From positions 124,001 through 188,000 of the forward strand of contig NZ_WBJS01000006.1 of NCBI RefSeq assembly GCF_009296265.1: DNA of 64,000 nt, given 5' to 3'. Each line of letters opens with the position of its first letter. Within the stretch, counting starts at the first letter, position 1. Shown piece by piece: positions 18,291-27,459 of this stretch. A program made the translations under genes and the position numbers. Source of the DNA: Thioclava sp. JE_KL1 (GTDB lineage: Bacteria > Pseudomonadota > Alphaproteobacteria > Rhodobacterales > Rhodobacteraceae). Below the pieces are notes generated by a model that was not told where the DNA came from, did no database searches, and was given only the letters and a program-made list of their open reading frames with translations.

Positions 18291-18667
18291 GTTGTCTCTC
18301 CTTCCCGGGCCCGCGAGGGGGCCGATAGTGACGTGCCGGGGCACGTCGCGAGGTGCCGCCAAACATGGCCGCTCTCATACCAATCACGAATTTGTCAGTC
18401 CAGAACACAATCAACTGAATTTGTGCTGAGGGGCAGTTAATTGTCGCTCGTGCAACAGATCACCCAAGGTCAATGGCCATGCGCACCGGGGATGGGCCCC
18501 GTACGGCAAGGTCGACACGCAAATACCGCTCCCGACTGGGGAAAAGCGATTCGTGACATGTAAAACAAACAACAGGTTCGTATTTTTGAAGATGAGCGAG
18601 CCCTACGCGACGCCTTTCGTACGCCGCACAGGGGCCCCTCAATATGTAGTATCCGCCTTCATTCCAT
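18291..18667 (-). other. Long leader between petR and petABC
   Basis: These 377 bases hold no convincing gene in either direction. They are less GC-rich than the surroundings and separate the petPR regulators from petABC, so a petABC promoter should lie here. I could not find a good -35/-10 pair with standard spacing. Short overlapping frames lack ribosome sites and family matches. Confidence 0.6.
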
Positions 18668-19381
18668 TCAGTCGGGGGCGAGCAGGTAACCCAGACCGCG
18701 CACCGTCTGGAGATAGCGCGGCTCGCGGGGGTCGCGCTCGATCTTGCGGCGCAGGCGCGTGATCTGAACGTCGACCGCACGGTCGCCGCCGCCTTCTTCT
18801 CCATTGCCGCGCTCGCGGCCCAATTCCTCGATCAGTTCCGTGCGGCTGACCACGTCGCCCGCATGAGTCGCGAAGATGCGCATCAGCTGCACCTCGGTCG
18901 CGGTCAGTTTCACCAGCGCATCACCATCCCACAGCTCGCCCCGCTCCTGATCGTATTTCAGGGGGCCCAGCGAGAGATATTTCGGGCCGCTCTCGGTCTC
19001 CTGCGGCACCCGGCGCAGGATCGCGTTGATCCGCAGCAGCAATTCCTTCGGCTCGAACGGTTTCGCGAGATAGTCGTCGGCTCCCGCCTCCAACCCCTCG
19101 ATCCGTTCGCGCGTCTCGCCGCGCGCCGTCAGCAGCAGGATCGGCGTCGCGATCGATCTGGCGCGCAGATCGCGGGTCAGCGACAGCCCGTCCTCGCCCG
19201 GCATCATCACATCCATCACGATCAGGCTGAATTCCAGCCCCGACAGCAGCGACCGCGCATGGGCCGCGTCGCGCGCGGCAGTGACGAGAAAACCGTTGCG
19301 CTGCAGAAAGCTCTTCAGAAGCGTCCGGATGCGCTCGTCATCGTCGACGATAAGGAGATGAGGGTCGGCCGAGTAGGGCAT
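18668..19381 (-). CDS. petR: OmpR-family response regulator, PetR type
   Basis: A 237-residue response regulator. The receiver domain spans residues 8-120, with the acidic cluster DDDE at 13-16, phospho-acceptor Asp57 (LIVMDVMMPGEDG) and Lys in AKPFEPKE. A winged-helix DNA-binding domain covers about 140-235. In Rhodobacter capsulatus petR and petP lie just upstream of the bc1 operon and are needed for its expression, and the arrangement here is the same. No sensor kinase gene is adjacent. Its ATG overlaps the petP stop by one base. Confidence 0.9.
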   Translation of the reverse strand: MPYSADPHLLIVDDDERIRTLLKSFLQRNGFLVTAARDAAHARSLLSGLEFSLIVMDVMMPGEDGLSLTRDLRARSIATPILLLTARGETRERIEGLEAGADDYLAKPFEPKELLLRINAILRRVPQETESGPKYLSLGPLKYDQERGELWDGDALVKLTATEVQLMRIFATHAGDVVSRTELIEELGRERGNGEEGGGDRAVDVQITRLRRKIERDPREPRYLQTVRGLGYLLAPD

Positions 19382-19878
19382 CAGTCGTCTTTCATCATTT
19401 GATAGAGCTTGTGTAAGTCGGGGCCCATCATCGCCTCCAGCACCTGCCGGAAGCCTGCCACCGCCTGCGGCCCCGCCGCGCGATAGGCAGAGCGCATCCG
19501 CCCGCGCTGCGCTTCCGACAGCGCACGTTCCAGCGTTTCCCCTTCAGCGGTCAGATGCAACCGCCGCTCGCGCTTGTCGCGGGTGCCGACGCGGCTTTCC
19601 ACCAACCCGTCCTCGATCAGCGTACGCAGCACCCGGTTGAGCGATTGCTTGGTCACGCCCAGAACCGCGAGCAGGGTGGTCACGGTCAGCCCCGGCTGGC
19701 GGTTGATGAAATGCAGCGCGCGGTGGTGCGCCCGCCCGTAGCCATATTCTTCGAGCAGACGGTCAGGATCGGCGGTAAAGGCGCGATAGGCGAAGAACAT
19801 CGCCTCGATGCCTTTGCGCAATTGCTCGTCCGTCAGAAAAAGAAGTGTCTCGCCCCCGGGGCTTCCGCTATCTGCCAT
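19381..19878 (-). CDS. petP: MarR-family regulator, PetP type
   Basis: A 165-residue winged-helix regulator of the MarR family. The recognition region (LAVLGVTKQSLNRVLRTLIEDGLV) is followed by the wing RVGTRDKRERRLHLTAEG. It overlaps petR by one base (TGATG), so both are made together. In R. capsulatus PetP acts with PetR on bc1 expression. It is divergent from ilvE across a 152-base gap that contains an inverted repeat at 19934. Confidence 0.9.
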   Translation of the reverse strand: MADSGSPGGETLLFLTDEQLRKGIEAMFFAYRAFTADPDRLLEEYGYGRAHHRALHFINRQPGLTVTTLLAVLGVTKQSLNRVLRTLIEDGLVESRVGTRDKRERRLHLTAEGETLERALSEAQRGRMRSAYRAAGPQAVAGFRQVLEAMMGPDLHKLYQMMKDD

Positions 19879-19933
19879 ATCGTCCCTCTCTTTTGCGTGA
19901 CTTTATGTCAGCCTTGTTGACTATCCAAGACTC

Positions 19934-19954
19934 AACTGCTACCGCAGAGCAGTT
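19934..19954. promoter_or_regulatory. Inverted repeat in the petP-ilvE divergent region
   Basis: AACTGCT-N7-AGCAGTT is a perfect palindrome. It overlaps a weak plus-strand promoter candidate with TTGACT at 19917-19922 and a 17-base spacer. MarR proteins often bind such sites in their own divergent promoter region, so PetP is the natural candidate; this is inference. Confidence 0.45.
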
Positions 19955-20030
19955 TTGACGCAACAAAGTGTCCACTTCGGACGCAAGTTGCGCAATATTC
20001 GTAAAATGGCGTGACTGCAAGGAGAGTAAG

Positions 20031-20900
20031 ATGTCGGGCTCGTATGACGATCGTGACGGCAAGATCTGGATGGATGGACAGCTTGTGGAGTGGCGCGACG
20101 CCAATGTCCACATCCTGACTCACGCGCTGCATTACGCGTCCTCCGTCTTCGAAGGCGAGCGTTGTTACAACGGCAAGATTTTCAAAGGCGAAGAGCATTC
20201 GGCCCGCCTGCGCAGATCGGCGCAACTGCTCGACATGGAAATCCCCTATTCGGTCGAAGAGATCGAAAAGGCCAAATACGACATGCTCAAGGCCAATGGC
20301 TGGACCGACGCCTATGTGCGTGCGGTGGCCTGGCGTGGCGCGGGCGAGGATATGGGCGTCTCGGCACGCAAGAACCCCGTGCGTCTGGCCGTCGCTGGCT
20401 GGGAATGGGGCAATTACTACGGCGATGCGAAGATGCAGGGCGCCAAGCTCGACATCGCGAAGTGGCGTCGTCCCGATCCGCGCACCATTCCCGCTGAAGC
20501 CAAGGCCGCCGGTCTCTACATGATCTGCACCATGTCGAAGCACGCCGCCGAAGATCGCGGCTATTCGGACGCGCTGTTCATGGACTGGCGCGGCTACGTG
20601 GCCGAGGCGACCGGCGCGAACATCTTCTTCGTGAAAGACGGTGAGGTTCACACGCCCAAGGCCGACGTGTTCCTCAACGGGATCACCCGTCAGACCGTGA
20701 TCGGCCTGCTGAAGGAAAAGGGCATCACGGTGCATGAACGTCTGATCGAGCCGACCGAACTGGCCGAGTTCGAACAGTGCTGGCTTACCGGCACCGCCGC
20801 CGAGGTGACCCCGGTCAGCCAGATCCGCGACTTCAACTTCGAGGTCGGCGCGCTGACCCGCGACATCGCCGAAACCTACGAAAAACTCGTGCGTGCCTGA
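20031..20900 (+). CDS. ilvE: Branched-chain amino acid aminotransferase
   Basis: A 289-residue class IV PLP enzyme that makes or degrades valine, leucine and isoleucine by transamination with 2-oxoglutarate. The PLP lysine is Lys158 (PAEAKAAGLY). The class IV signature follows as GYSDALFMDWRGYVAEATGANIFF. The ATG at 20031 follows AAGGAGAGTAAG. It is monocistronic, ends in a clear terminator, and is divergent from petP. Confidence 0.95.
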   Translation: MSGSYDDRDGKIWMDGQLVEWRDANVHILTHALHYASSVFEGERCYNGKIFKGEEHSARLRRSAQLLDMEIPYSVEEIEKAKYDMLKANGWTDAYVRAVAWRGAGEDMGVSARKNPVRLAVAGWEWGNYYGDAKMQGAKLDIAKWRRPDPRTIPAEAKAAGLYMICTMSKHAAEDRGYSDALFMDWRGYVAEATGANIFFVKDGEVHTPKADVFLNGITRQTVIGLLKEKGITVHERLIEPTELAEFEQCWLTGTAAEVTPVSQIRDFNFEVGALTRDIAETYEKLVRA

Positions 20901-20924
20901 TCCGCGCCTCGGTCGAGAGAACAG

Positions 20925-20957
20925 AAGGGCGTGCCCCCCGGCACGCCCTTTCGCGTT
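20925..20957 (+). terminator. Rho-independent terminator of ilvE
   Basis: The stem AAGGGCGTGC with GCACGCCCTT is followed by TCGCGTTTTT, 25 bases after the ilvE stop. Confidence 0.93.
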
Positions 20958-20986
20958 TTTATAGCTCTCAAGCGTAAGTCAGGTGG

Positions 20987-21172
20987 TCAGGTGGCTTCGG
21001 CCCGCTCGATCCGCAGGAACTGTTTCATCCGCGCGCCGTGATCGGGCCGCCCGCGTTTGCTGAGCTCCTTGATCGCCGGGTGGATGCCTTCGCGCCGCTG
21101 CAATTCGAGAAACCGCTTCACGCGCGGCCCTTCCGCCTTGAGTTCGGCGCGGTCGATGATGTGACGGGACAT
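20987..21172 (-). CDS. Small basic hypothetical protein
   Basis: A 61-residue, strongly charged protein beginning MSRHIIDRAELKAEG. GAGGAGGAAGAT lies before the ATG at 21172, a very good ribosome site. It is rich in Arg, Lys and Glu in amphipathic helical pattern, with no membrane segment. It lies between the converging ilvE terminator and the DMT gene on the same strand. I do not recognise a function. The strong ribosome site and codon use argue that it is real. Confidence 0.72.
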   Translation of the reverse strand: MSRHIIDRAELKAEGPRVKRFLELQRREGIHPAIKELSKRGRPDHGARMKQFLRIERAEAT

Positions 21173-21276
21173 ATCTTCCTCCTCTCGTCATCGCCTCTGA
21201 TGACCGCACTATAGCACGGTTCGACTGAGTCGTGACGCAGGGGCAGATGGGTTTTTTGTCGCAGGCGGATCGGCGC

Positions 21277-22218
21277 TCAGCCTTGGGGCGTCGCGGCCTT
21301 GCGCGCGCGCTTGCGCTCCAGCCCCAGCCAATGCTCGCGCAGGATGATCGCGATACCTGCCGCGATGATGAGCGCGGCCCCGGCGAGGGTCGCATGGGTC
21401 GGCACTTCCGAGAAAATGGTGTAGCCGATCACCAGCGCCAGCAGCATCGAGGCGTAATCGAAAGGGGCCACCAGCGAGGCATCGGCGAAGCGATAGGCCG
21501 AGGTGAGCATGATCTGCCCGGTGCCGCCGATCAGCCCTGCGAGGATCAGAAGCGTCGCCTCCCACGCAGTCGGCACGACCCAGCCGAAGGGCAGGGAGGC
21601 CAGCGAGAGCACCGAGGCGGTGCAGGAGAACCAGAAGACGATGGCAGAGGTCCGCTCCGACCCGACCATGCGGCGGATCTGGATCTGCGCGAGCGCCGCG
21701 CATGTAGCCCCCGCCAGTGCCAGCCCCGCACCAAGCGCCTCCGCCCCGCCTTCCGGCCCGCTGCCGCCCAGCCGGGGCCAGAGCACGATCAGAACGCCCA
21801 CCATGCCCAGCCCGACCGCCGAGAAGCGGAAGACCCGAACCGTCTCGCCCAGCAAGACCGCCGCGAAGACGACTGTCAGCAGCGGGGCCGCATAGCCCAG
21901 AGCGGTCGCCTCGGGCAGCGGCAGGAAGGCGAGGGCTGCGAAACTCAGCGCCATCGCGGTGGTTCCCACGACGCCGCGCATGACGTGGTTGATCGGTTTT
22001 TCGACCCGCAACCCGCCCTGCAGCTCACCGCGCCACAGCAACCAGAGCAGGATCGGCACAATGCCGAAGAAAGACCGGAAGAACACCGCCTCGCCGGGCG
22101 GCACCCGGTCGGAGACCGATTTGATCAGCGCCTGCATGATGACGAAGCCCGTGACCGTGCCGAGCTTCAGCGCGATCCCGAGGAGTGGGCGAGGGGTCTG
22201 GGTGGTAACGGGTGTCAT
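21277..22218 (-). CDS. DMT superfamily permease (two EamA domains)
   Basis: A 313-residue membrane protein with about ten hydrophobic helices in two EamA halves. The first half starts near residue 12, the second near residue 160 (AGATCAALAQIQIRR). The ending is basic. Such proteins export small metabolites, often amino acids or purines; the substrate cannot be told. I chose the ATG at 22218, 46 bases after queG; its ribosome site is weak, so coupling to queG is possible. A longer frame exists upstream but runs through queG. Confidence 0.87.
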   Translation of the reverse strand: MTPVTTQTPRPLLGIALKLGTVTGFVIMQALIKSVSDRVPPGEAVFFRSFFGIVPILLWLLWRGELQGGLRVEKPINHVMRGVVGTTAMALSFAALAFLPLPEATALGYAAPLLTVVFAAVLLGETVRVFRFSAVGLGMVGVLIVLWPRLGGSGPEGGAEALGAGLALAGATCAALAQIQIRRMVGSERTSAIVFWFSCTASVLSLASLPFGWVVPTAWEATLLILAGLIGGTGQIMLTSAYRFADASLVAPFDYASMLLALVIGYTIFSEVPTHATLAGAALIIAAGIAIILREHWLGLERKRARKAATPQG

Positions 22219-22264
22219 GACCGCGATCAGATAGGCCGTGAGCGGGGCGTGACAATCGGTTTCG

Positions 22265-23305
22265 TCACGCTGCTTGCTCCAGCCGGTCGAGCGCCCATCG
22301 CGCAGCCTCGGCCACCACTGGATCGGGATCGTCCAGATGCGGGCGCGCAGCCTCGGCCAAACCCGGATCGCCAGAGTTTCCAATCGCATAGAGCACATTG
22401 CGCAGGAAGCGGTCGCGCCCGAGCCGTTTGATCGGCGAGCCCGAGAACCGCGCCCGGAACCCCGCATCGTCGAGCGCTGCCAGCTCCGCCAGGGGCGGCG
22501 CACCGACGCCGCCGTGATAGCGCGCCTCGCGCGCCTCTGCGGCGAACTTGTTCCACGGGCAGACGGCCAGACAATCGTCGCAGCCATAGATCCGGTTGCC
22601 CATATTGGCGCGCAGCTCCTCGTCGATCGGCCCCTTATGCTCGATCGTCAGATAGGAGATGCAGCGCCGCGCATCGAGTTGGTAGGGTGCCGGAAAGGCC
22701 TCGGTCGGGCAGATGTCGAGGCAGGCCGTGCACGACCCGCAATGGCTGATCTCCGGCGCGTCGGGCGGCAGCTCCACCGTGGTGAAGATCGCGCCGAGGA
22801 AGAACCAGCTGCCCAGATCGCGCGCCAGAAGGTTCGTGTGCTTGCCCTGCCAGCCCAGCCCCGAGGCCTCGCCCAGCGGCTTTTCCATCACCGGGGCGGT
22901 GTCGACGAAGACCTTGATCTCCTCACCTTCGGGCGCCTGATCGAGCAACCAGCGTCCGACGCGTTTGAGCCGCTTCTTCACCAGATCATGGTAGTCCTTG
23001 CCCTGCGCATAGGCCGAGATCACCCCGTGATCGCGGGCCTTCAGCAGGTCCAGCGGGTCGTATTCGGGCGTGTAGGTCTCGGCCAGCATCACCACCGAGC
23101 GTGCCTCGGACCACAGCGCCGTGGGATCTCCGCGCCAGCCCATGCGCTCTTCCATCCAGCCCATCTGGCCATGCATCCCTGCGCCCACGAAGGCGGCCAG
23201 CCGCTCGGCGGCCTGCGGGATCGCGTCAGGCGTGGTGATGCGCGCCTTCGAGAAACCCTCGGCAAGGGCCGTCTCGATCAACCGCGCTTTCAACTCCGCA
23301 CTCAT
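22265..23305 (-). CDS. queG: Epoxyqueuosine reductase
   Basis: A 346-residue cobalamin-dependent iron-sulfur enzyme that makes the last step of queuosine in tRNA. The N-terminal half is the DUF1730-type domain. Two 4Fe-4S sites are visible: [12 protein letters not shown], and [10 protein letters not shown] plus an upstream Cys in RRCISY. A short HEAT-like repeat region ends the protein. The ATG at 23305 sits directly after a composite repeat copy whose end (CCAAGGCGAAG) may act as the ribosome site. Confidence 0.94.
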   Translation of the reverse strand: MSAELKARLIETALAEGFSKARITTPDAIPQAAERLAAFVGAGMHGQMGWMEERMGWRGDPTALWSEARSVVMLAETYTPEYDPLDLLKARDHGVISAYAQGKDYHDLVKKRLKRVGRWLLDQAPEGEEIKVFVDTAPVMEKPLGEASGLGWQGKHTNLLARDLGSWFFLGAIFTTVELPPDAPEISHCGSCTACLDICPTEAFPAPYQLDARRCISYLTIEHKGPIDEELRANMGNRIYGCDDCLAVCPWNKFAAEAREARYHGGVGAPPLAELAALDDAGFRARFSGSPIKRLGRDRFLRNVLYAIGNSGDPGLAEAARPHLDDPDPVVAEAARWALDRLEQAA

Positions 23306-23307
23306 GG

Positions 23308-23367
23308 CTTCGCCTTGGTCCAAATATCCCGGGGGGCCGCGCCGCAGGCCGGCGGGGGCAGAGCCCC
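23308..23367 (-). repeat. Composite intergenic repeat upstream of queG
   Basis: On the minus strand it reads a GGGGG-CTCTG-CCCCC hairpin, a GC-rich spacer, then CCCCCCGGGATATTT, GGACCAAG and GCGAAG. It ends 2 bases before the queG start codon. Confidence 0.88.
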
Positions 23368-23456
23368 CTCGGCGCGTGACGAATGCGGCCCGGCTCGCGT
23401 CGTCGCCGTATCCTTTCGGAGCCGGGCGAGCAAGACAAGGGGCGGGGCAGCACGCG

Positions 23457-24983
23457 TTAGGTGGCGAAATGCGCCTCCGCGTAAGCCGCCACCGCGCGGG
23501 CCGTGTCGGCAAGCGGCGCGCTCAGTGCGACATATCCGTCGGGTCGCACCAGCACCGCCGCGCCGTCACGTCCGAAGATCTGCGCGAACGCCTCCGCGTG
23601 ATCGGGGGCAGGGCGCAGTTTCAGGCTTTTGGCAAAGCGGCTCTGCGGGGTGGGACCATCCCCCGCGCAGAGCAGGACGAAGCCCGACGGATCGACCAGA
23701 TCTTGCGCGTGGGCCGGGTGCCATACCCCATCGCGCGCCACCTCCAAGAGCGAGTCGGGAAGCCGCGCACCCGGTGCGATGGTGCCGCGCGCATGCGGGC
23801 CGTTGGCGAGCGGTCCGCCCTCATAGCCGATCGCGATCTGGCCCATCCGGGCCGCGACTTTCTCCTGCACGAGATCGCGGCTGCCGAGATAGGGGCTGAT
23901 ATGGTCGATCAGCATCCGGCGCACCGGCGAGGTCGAGGCCATGTTGGCGGTCAGCGCTTCGGTCCCGTGCAGCAGGTCACGGATCACCGGCAGGCGCTCG
24001 GCCTCATAGCTGTCGAGCAGGCTGTCGGGCGCCGTCCCCTCGATCACCCGCGCGAGTTTCCAGCCGAGGTTCATCATGTCCTGCATGCCCGTATTCATTC
24101 CCTGACCGCCCGCGGGAGAGTGGATATGCGCGGCATCGCCGCCCAGCAGGAAGCGCCCGACGCGCAGCGTCCCGACCATCCGGCTGTTGATCGCGAAACG
24201 CGAGGACCACGTGAGGTCATGGAGCGTCGCAGGCAGATGGGCGCGGGCGTCGAAGACCTGCTGCAGCGTTGCAAGGTCGGGCTGCTCGCTGCCCGCCACA
24301 TCGGAGGCGATGAGCCGGAAACGTCCGCCACCCAAGGGAAACATGCCCAGAAAGCCGTCGCTGGAGGAGAAGATATGCAATTCCTCGGGGGCGAGCGCGC
24401 CGCTGACCTTCTGGTCGCCGAGCACGAAACCCTGACCCACCGATTTCCCCTCGAAGGGCAGATTGAGCGTGCGGCGGATCAGGCTATGCGCCCCGCCGCT
24501 GGCGATCATCCAATCGGGGTGCAGCTCTTCGAGCGTGCCGCCGGGTCCGCGCAGCACCGCTGTGGGTCGCGCCTGTCCGTCATGGCTCTCGCGGGCGATG
24601 GCGACGAGTTCGGTGTTCCATTCCGTTTCCACTCCGAGGGCTGCGCAAGCCTCGCGCAGCACGGCCTCGGTTTCGACCTGCGAGACGAAGAGGATATAGG
24701 GGAAGCGGCTCTCGAGATGGGCGAAGTCGAGCCGGAAGAGCGGGGCGCCCTCGCCATAGAACTGCGCGATCCGGGTCTGCACGCCGCGCGCCACAAGGGC
24801 GTCCGCCAGACCGCGCTGCGCCAGCATCTCCAGCGTGCGGGCCTGAACCGCGATCGCGCGCGAGGTGGTGGCGGGGCTTGCAGATTTCTCGATCAATCGG
24901 ACGGGCACGCCGTGGCGGGCCAGTTCGTAAGCGGCGGTGAGACCGGTCGGGCCGGCCCCCACGATCAGCACAGGGTGGGGCAT
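23457..24983 (-). CDS. FAD-dependent aromatic monooxygenase (PheA/TfdB/UbiH type)
   Basis: A 508-residue flavoprotein hydroxylase. The FAD-binding [17 protein letters not shown] is at residues 9-25, the middle motif is [15 protein letters not shown], and the third FAD motif [24 protein letters not shown] is near residue 280. The last 120 residues fit the thioredoxin-like C-terminal domain of phenol hydroxylase relatives. It hydroxylates an aromatic or polyketide ring using NAD(P)H and oxygen; the substrate is unknown. GAGG precedes the ATG. No pathway genes lie beside it. Confidence 0.88.
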   Translation of the reverse strand: MPHPVLIVGAGPTGLTAAYELARHGVPVRLIEKSASPATTSRAIAVQARTLEMLAQRGLADALVARGVQTRIAQFYGEGAPLFRLDFAHLESRFPYILFVSQVETEAVLREACAALGVETEWNTELVAIARESHDGQARPTAVLRGPGGTLEELHPDWMIASGGAHSLIRRTLNLPFEGKSVGQGFVLGDQKVSGALAPEELHIFSSSDGFLGMFPLGGGRFRLIASDVAGSEQPDLATLQQVFDARAHLPATLHDLTWSSRFAINSRMVGTLRVGRFLLGGDAAHIHSPAGGQGMNTGMQDMMNLGWKLARVIEGTAPDSLLDSYEAERLPVIRDLLHGTEALTANMASTSPVRRMLIDHISPYLGSRDLVQEKVAARMGQIAIGYEGGPLANGPHARGTIAPGARLPDSLLEVARDGVWHPAHAQDLVDPSGFVLLCAGDGPTPQSRFAKSLKLRPAPDHAEAFAQIFGRDGAAVLVRPDGYVALSAPLADTARAVAAYAEAHFAT

Positions 24984-25127
24984 GGCAGTCCTCGCTTTGC
25001 AGTCCGGGCCAAGCTCTGGATCGGCTTGGGCCTGTCCCTGAGGTAGCGAAGCGAGTGATTAAATCAATTGTTTGAAATTCGTGAGGCGCGCACCTTTGCG
25101 TGAGCCAGAACCGTGCCGCGCCAAATG

Positions 25128-25160
25128 ACTGCGCCGCCCGAACGGGTCGGACGGCGCAGT
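25128..25160 (-). terminator. Hairpin after the FzlA-like GST gene
   Basis: ACTGCGCCG pairs with CGGCGCAGT around a 15-base loop that can itself pair. It lies 37 bases beyond the GST stop codon. The T run is poor, so termination is only likely. Confidence 0.5.
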
Positions 25161-25197
25161 GAAAGTATGGCGATGTTGGGTAGGACGCGCGCGGCGC

Positions 25198-25863
25198 TTA
25201 GAAATCCAGCTCCGCATATTGCGACGCGGGCGGCATGCCGGGGAGCTGATCGGCCAGTAGCGAGCGGAAGGCCGGGCGCGACTTGATCTTCGCATACCAG
25301 TCCTTCACGGCCTCCTGCCGGTTCCAGTCGACGTCGGAGATATAATCGAGGCAACTCAGATGCGCGGCCGCCGAGAAATCCGCGAGCGTCATCACGTCGC
25401 CTGCAAGCCAGCGCCGCTGTTCCAGCAGCCAGCCCATGTAATCGAGGTGATACTTGATCGCCGTAAGGCCCGCCTTCACCGTCTTGCTGTCCGGATAACC
25501 TTCCTTGCGGACCTTCTTCCAGACCCGCTCGCCCATGACCCGCGCGGTGACCTCGGAATTGAACTTGTCGTCGAACCAAGAACATAGACGGCGCACCTCG
25601 TAGCGCGCGGCGGGATCGCGCGGCATCAGCGGCGCGTCGGTATGGGTCTCGTCGATATATTCGCAGATCGCCTGGCTCTCGGCCATCATCATGCCGTCCA
25701 TCTTGAGAACCGGGACCTTACCCGCCGGGTTGCGGCGCAGGAAATCGGGCTGCTGTTCCCAGTAGCGTTCCTCGACGAGCTCGACCTCGAGTTTCTTCTC
25801 GGCGAGCGTGAGGCGGACCTTGCGGCAGAACGGGGAGAGGGCGACATGGTAGAGGCGGATCAT
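25198..25863 (-). CDS. fzlA: Glutathione S-transferase family protein, FzlA-like
   Basis: A 221-residue GST-fold protein starting MIRLYHVALSPFCRKVRLTL. The N-terminal thioredoxin-like part contains NPAGKVPVLK and ESQAICEYI, and the C-terminal part is helical. In Caulobacter the GST-like protein FzlA binds FtsZ and is needed for division, and its homologues often lie near queG in alphaproteobacteria, as here. The N-terminal sequence fits that group, but I cannot exclude an ordinary GST. The start at 25863 has a weak ribosome site. Confidence 0.7.
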   Translation of the reverse strand: MIRLYHVALSPFCRKVRLTLAEKKLEVELVEERYWEQQPDFLRRNPAGKVPVLKMDGMMMAESQAICEYIDETHTDAPLMPRDPAARYEVRRLCSWFDDKFNSEVTARVMGERVWKKVRKEGYPDSKTVKAGLTAIKYHLDYMGWLLEQRRWLAGDVMTLADFSAAAHLSCLDYISDVDWNRQEAVKDWYAKIKSRPAFRSLLADQLPGMPPASQYAELDF

Positions 25864-26000
25864 CGGGGCGACGCTCGCAATTCTCGTTGGGGGATTTGAA
25901 GAACTGATAACGGCGGGCGCGGGCGGGTTCAATGGCGACAATCCCGCCGATGGCGCTCCCTTGCCGGAAGGTGATCGGGACGGCACAGGTCGGATGCCTC

Positions 26001-26030
26001 CGGCGGGGATATTTTTGCCAAGCCGAAGGG
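26001..26030 (+). repeat. Composite repeat, second subtype
   Basis: GCCTCCGGCGGGGATATTT, then TTGCCAAG and CCGAAGGGG. It lacks the G5/C5 hairpin. It lies in the 176-base gap between the tfoX-like gene and the GST gene; I see nothing else there. Confidence 0.8.
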
Positions 26031-26039
26031 GCGCCGGGA

Positions 26040-26384
26040 TTAGGCTTTCGGTTTGGGTTTGCGCTTTGGTTTGGGGGCGGGCAGGGCGGCTTCGATCACG
26101 CTCAGAAGGCCCACGAGCCAGTCGGCTTTTTCCCAGAGGTCCGGGTCGATCTGCCAGTGATCCTTGGCGCGCGGATAGGGTTTGCCTGCGACGGGTGCGT
26201 GGCCGCTGTCTTCGAGATAGCGCGTTGCCTCGGGGAGTTGGCGCACGAACAGCGTGTCATCGCAGAGAAGGGCCACCGTCTTGCCGCCCATATAGACCGC
26301 GTATTCGCCGAACATCGGTCGGGTCGCGATCCGGTCGCCGAGACAGTCGCGCAGTAGCGCCTCCGTCTCGGGCCGGGTGCCCAT
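26040..26384 (-). CDS. TfoX/Sxy N-terminal domain protein
   Basis: A 114-residue protein with the TfoX N-terminal domain (IATRPMFGEYAVYMGGKTVALLCDDTLFVR) and a Lys/Pro-rich tail (PKPKRKPKPKA). In gammaproteobacteria TfoX/Sxy switches on competence genes, but there it has a second domain that is missing here. Its ATG shares one base with the recR stop (TGATG), so it is co-translated with a recombination protein. A role in DNA uptake or repair control is an inference from context. Confidence 0.86.
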   Translation of the reverse strand: MGTRPETEALLRDCLGDRIATRPMFGEYAVYMGGKTVALLCDDTLFVRQLPEATRYLEDSGHAPVAGKPYPRAKDHWQIDPDLWEKADWLVGLLSVIEAALPAPKPKRKPKPKA

Positions 26385-26983
26385 CAGAAGCTTTTGCGGG
26401 CGCGCAGCGCCGCCTGGATCGTGCCGTCGTCGAGATAATCCAGCTCGCCCCCGATCGGCACGCCTTGGGCAAGGCTGGTGACCGCGATGCCGCGCCCTTC
26501 GAGCGCCTCGGCGATGTAATGCGCGGTGGTCTGGCCCTCGACGGTGGCGTTGAGGGCGAGGATCACCTCGGTGATGCCTTCCTCGGTGGCGCGTTCGAGC
26601 AGGTCGGGTATGCGCAGGTCCTCCGGCCCGATCGCATCGAGCGCAGACAGCGTGCCGCCAAGGACGTGGTATCGGCCCTTGAAGGCGTGGCCGCGCTCCA
26701 TCGCCCAGAGGTCGGCGACATCCTCGATCACGCAGATCTCGCCGGTGGCGCGTTTGGGGTCTTCGCAGATGTCGCAGATCGGCGCCGTCGAGATATTGCC
26801 GCAGCGCTCACATTCGCGCGCGGTGCGGGCCACTTGCGCCATCGCCTCGGCCAAGGGGCCCATCAGCTGCGCGCGTTTCGAGATCAGATGCAGCACCGCG
26901 CGCCGCGCGGAGCGGGGACCAAGCCCCGGCAGCCGCGCCATCAGGGCGATCAGCGCCTCTATCTCGTCGCGCGCGCCGCTCAC
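26384..26983 (-). CDS. recR: Recombination mediator RecR
   Basis: A 199-residue RecR with the helix-hairpin-helix segment [16 protein letters not shown] near residue 18, a Cys4 zinc finger (CERCGN, then CDIC) and a Toprim domain beginning [13 protein letters not shown]. It helps load RecA on gapped DNA together with RecF/RecO. The start is a GTG at 26983, chosen because it gives the usual N-terminus. It follows ybaB by 4 bases, as in the widespread dnaX-ybaB-recR order. Confidence 0.96.
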   Translation of the reverse strand: MSGARDEIEALIALMARLPGLGPRSARRAVLHLISKRAQLMGPLAEAMAQVARTARECERCGNISTAPICDICEDPKRATGEICVIEDVADLWAMERGHAFKGRYHVLGGTLSALDAIGPEDLRIPDLLERATEEGITEVILALNATVEGQTTAHYIAEALEGRGIAVTSLAQGVPIGGELDYLDDGTIQAALRARKSF

Positions 26984-26987
26984 CGGA

Positions 26988-27332
26988 TCAGACCGGCAGG
27001 TCCATGTTCTCGGGCAGACCGAGTTCGCGCAGGAGGCGTTTCTGCTCTTCCTGCTCGCGGAACTTGGCCTTTTCCTGCGTGTCCTTGATCGCGGCGAGGA
27101 TCAGGTCTTCGACGACTTCCTTTTCGGAGGCCTGCAGGATCGAGGGGTCGATGGAGAGCCCGGTCAATTCGCCCTTCGCGGTGGCGCGGGCCTGCACGAG
27201 ACCGGCCCCGGCCTCGCCGGTGACGACGATGGATTTGAGCTCTTCCTGGAGCTCGCCCATCTTCTCCTGCATTTCCTTGGCGGCCTTCATCATCTTGGCC
27301 ATGTCGCCCATGGCGCCCAATCCCTTGAACAT
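26988..27332 (-). CDS. ybaB: YbaB/EbfC family nucleoid-associated protein
   Basis: A 114-residue small DNA-binding protein. The start at 27332 ([15 protein letters not shown]) follows GGAGAAAGCG. The central segment [22 protein letters not shown] is the conserved beta hairpin and the flanks are helical. Family dimers bind DNA and often sit between dnaX and recR, exactly as here. The upstream frame to 27398 is not homologous. Confidence 0.95.
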   Translation of the reverse strand: MFKGLGAMGDMAKMMKAAKEMQEKMGELQEELKSIVVTGEAGAGLVQARATAKGELTGLSIDPSILQASEKEVVEDLILAAIKDTQEKAKFREQEEQKRLLRELGLPENMDLPV

Positions 27333-27459
27333 CGCTTTCTCCGTCACGTTTGGCTTGAGTGAGAGATACGCATCGCTGCGCGAAGGGACAAGGGACAAGG
27401 CGGGAAAACGGCGCGGCAGGGCGGCGCGTGCGATCGCGCAGGGCCTCCCTTGGCGTGGT

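Noticed and set aside
16332-18440. 702-codon plus-strand open frame antisense to petABC
   Set aside because: Its translation is low-complexity His/Arg/Asp-rich sequence with no family match, and the opposite strand encodes three clear bc1 subunits. GC-rich codon use creates such shadows.
18460-18804. 114-codon minus-strand frame in the petR-petA gap
   Set aside because: It overlaps petR in another frame, lacks a ribosome site, and has no recognisable sequence.
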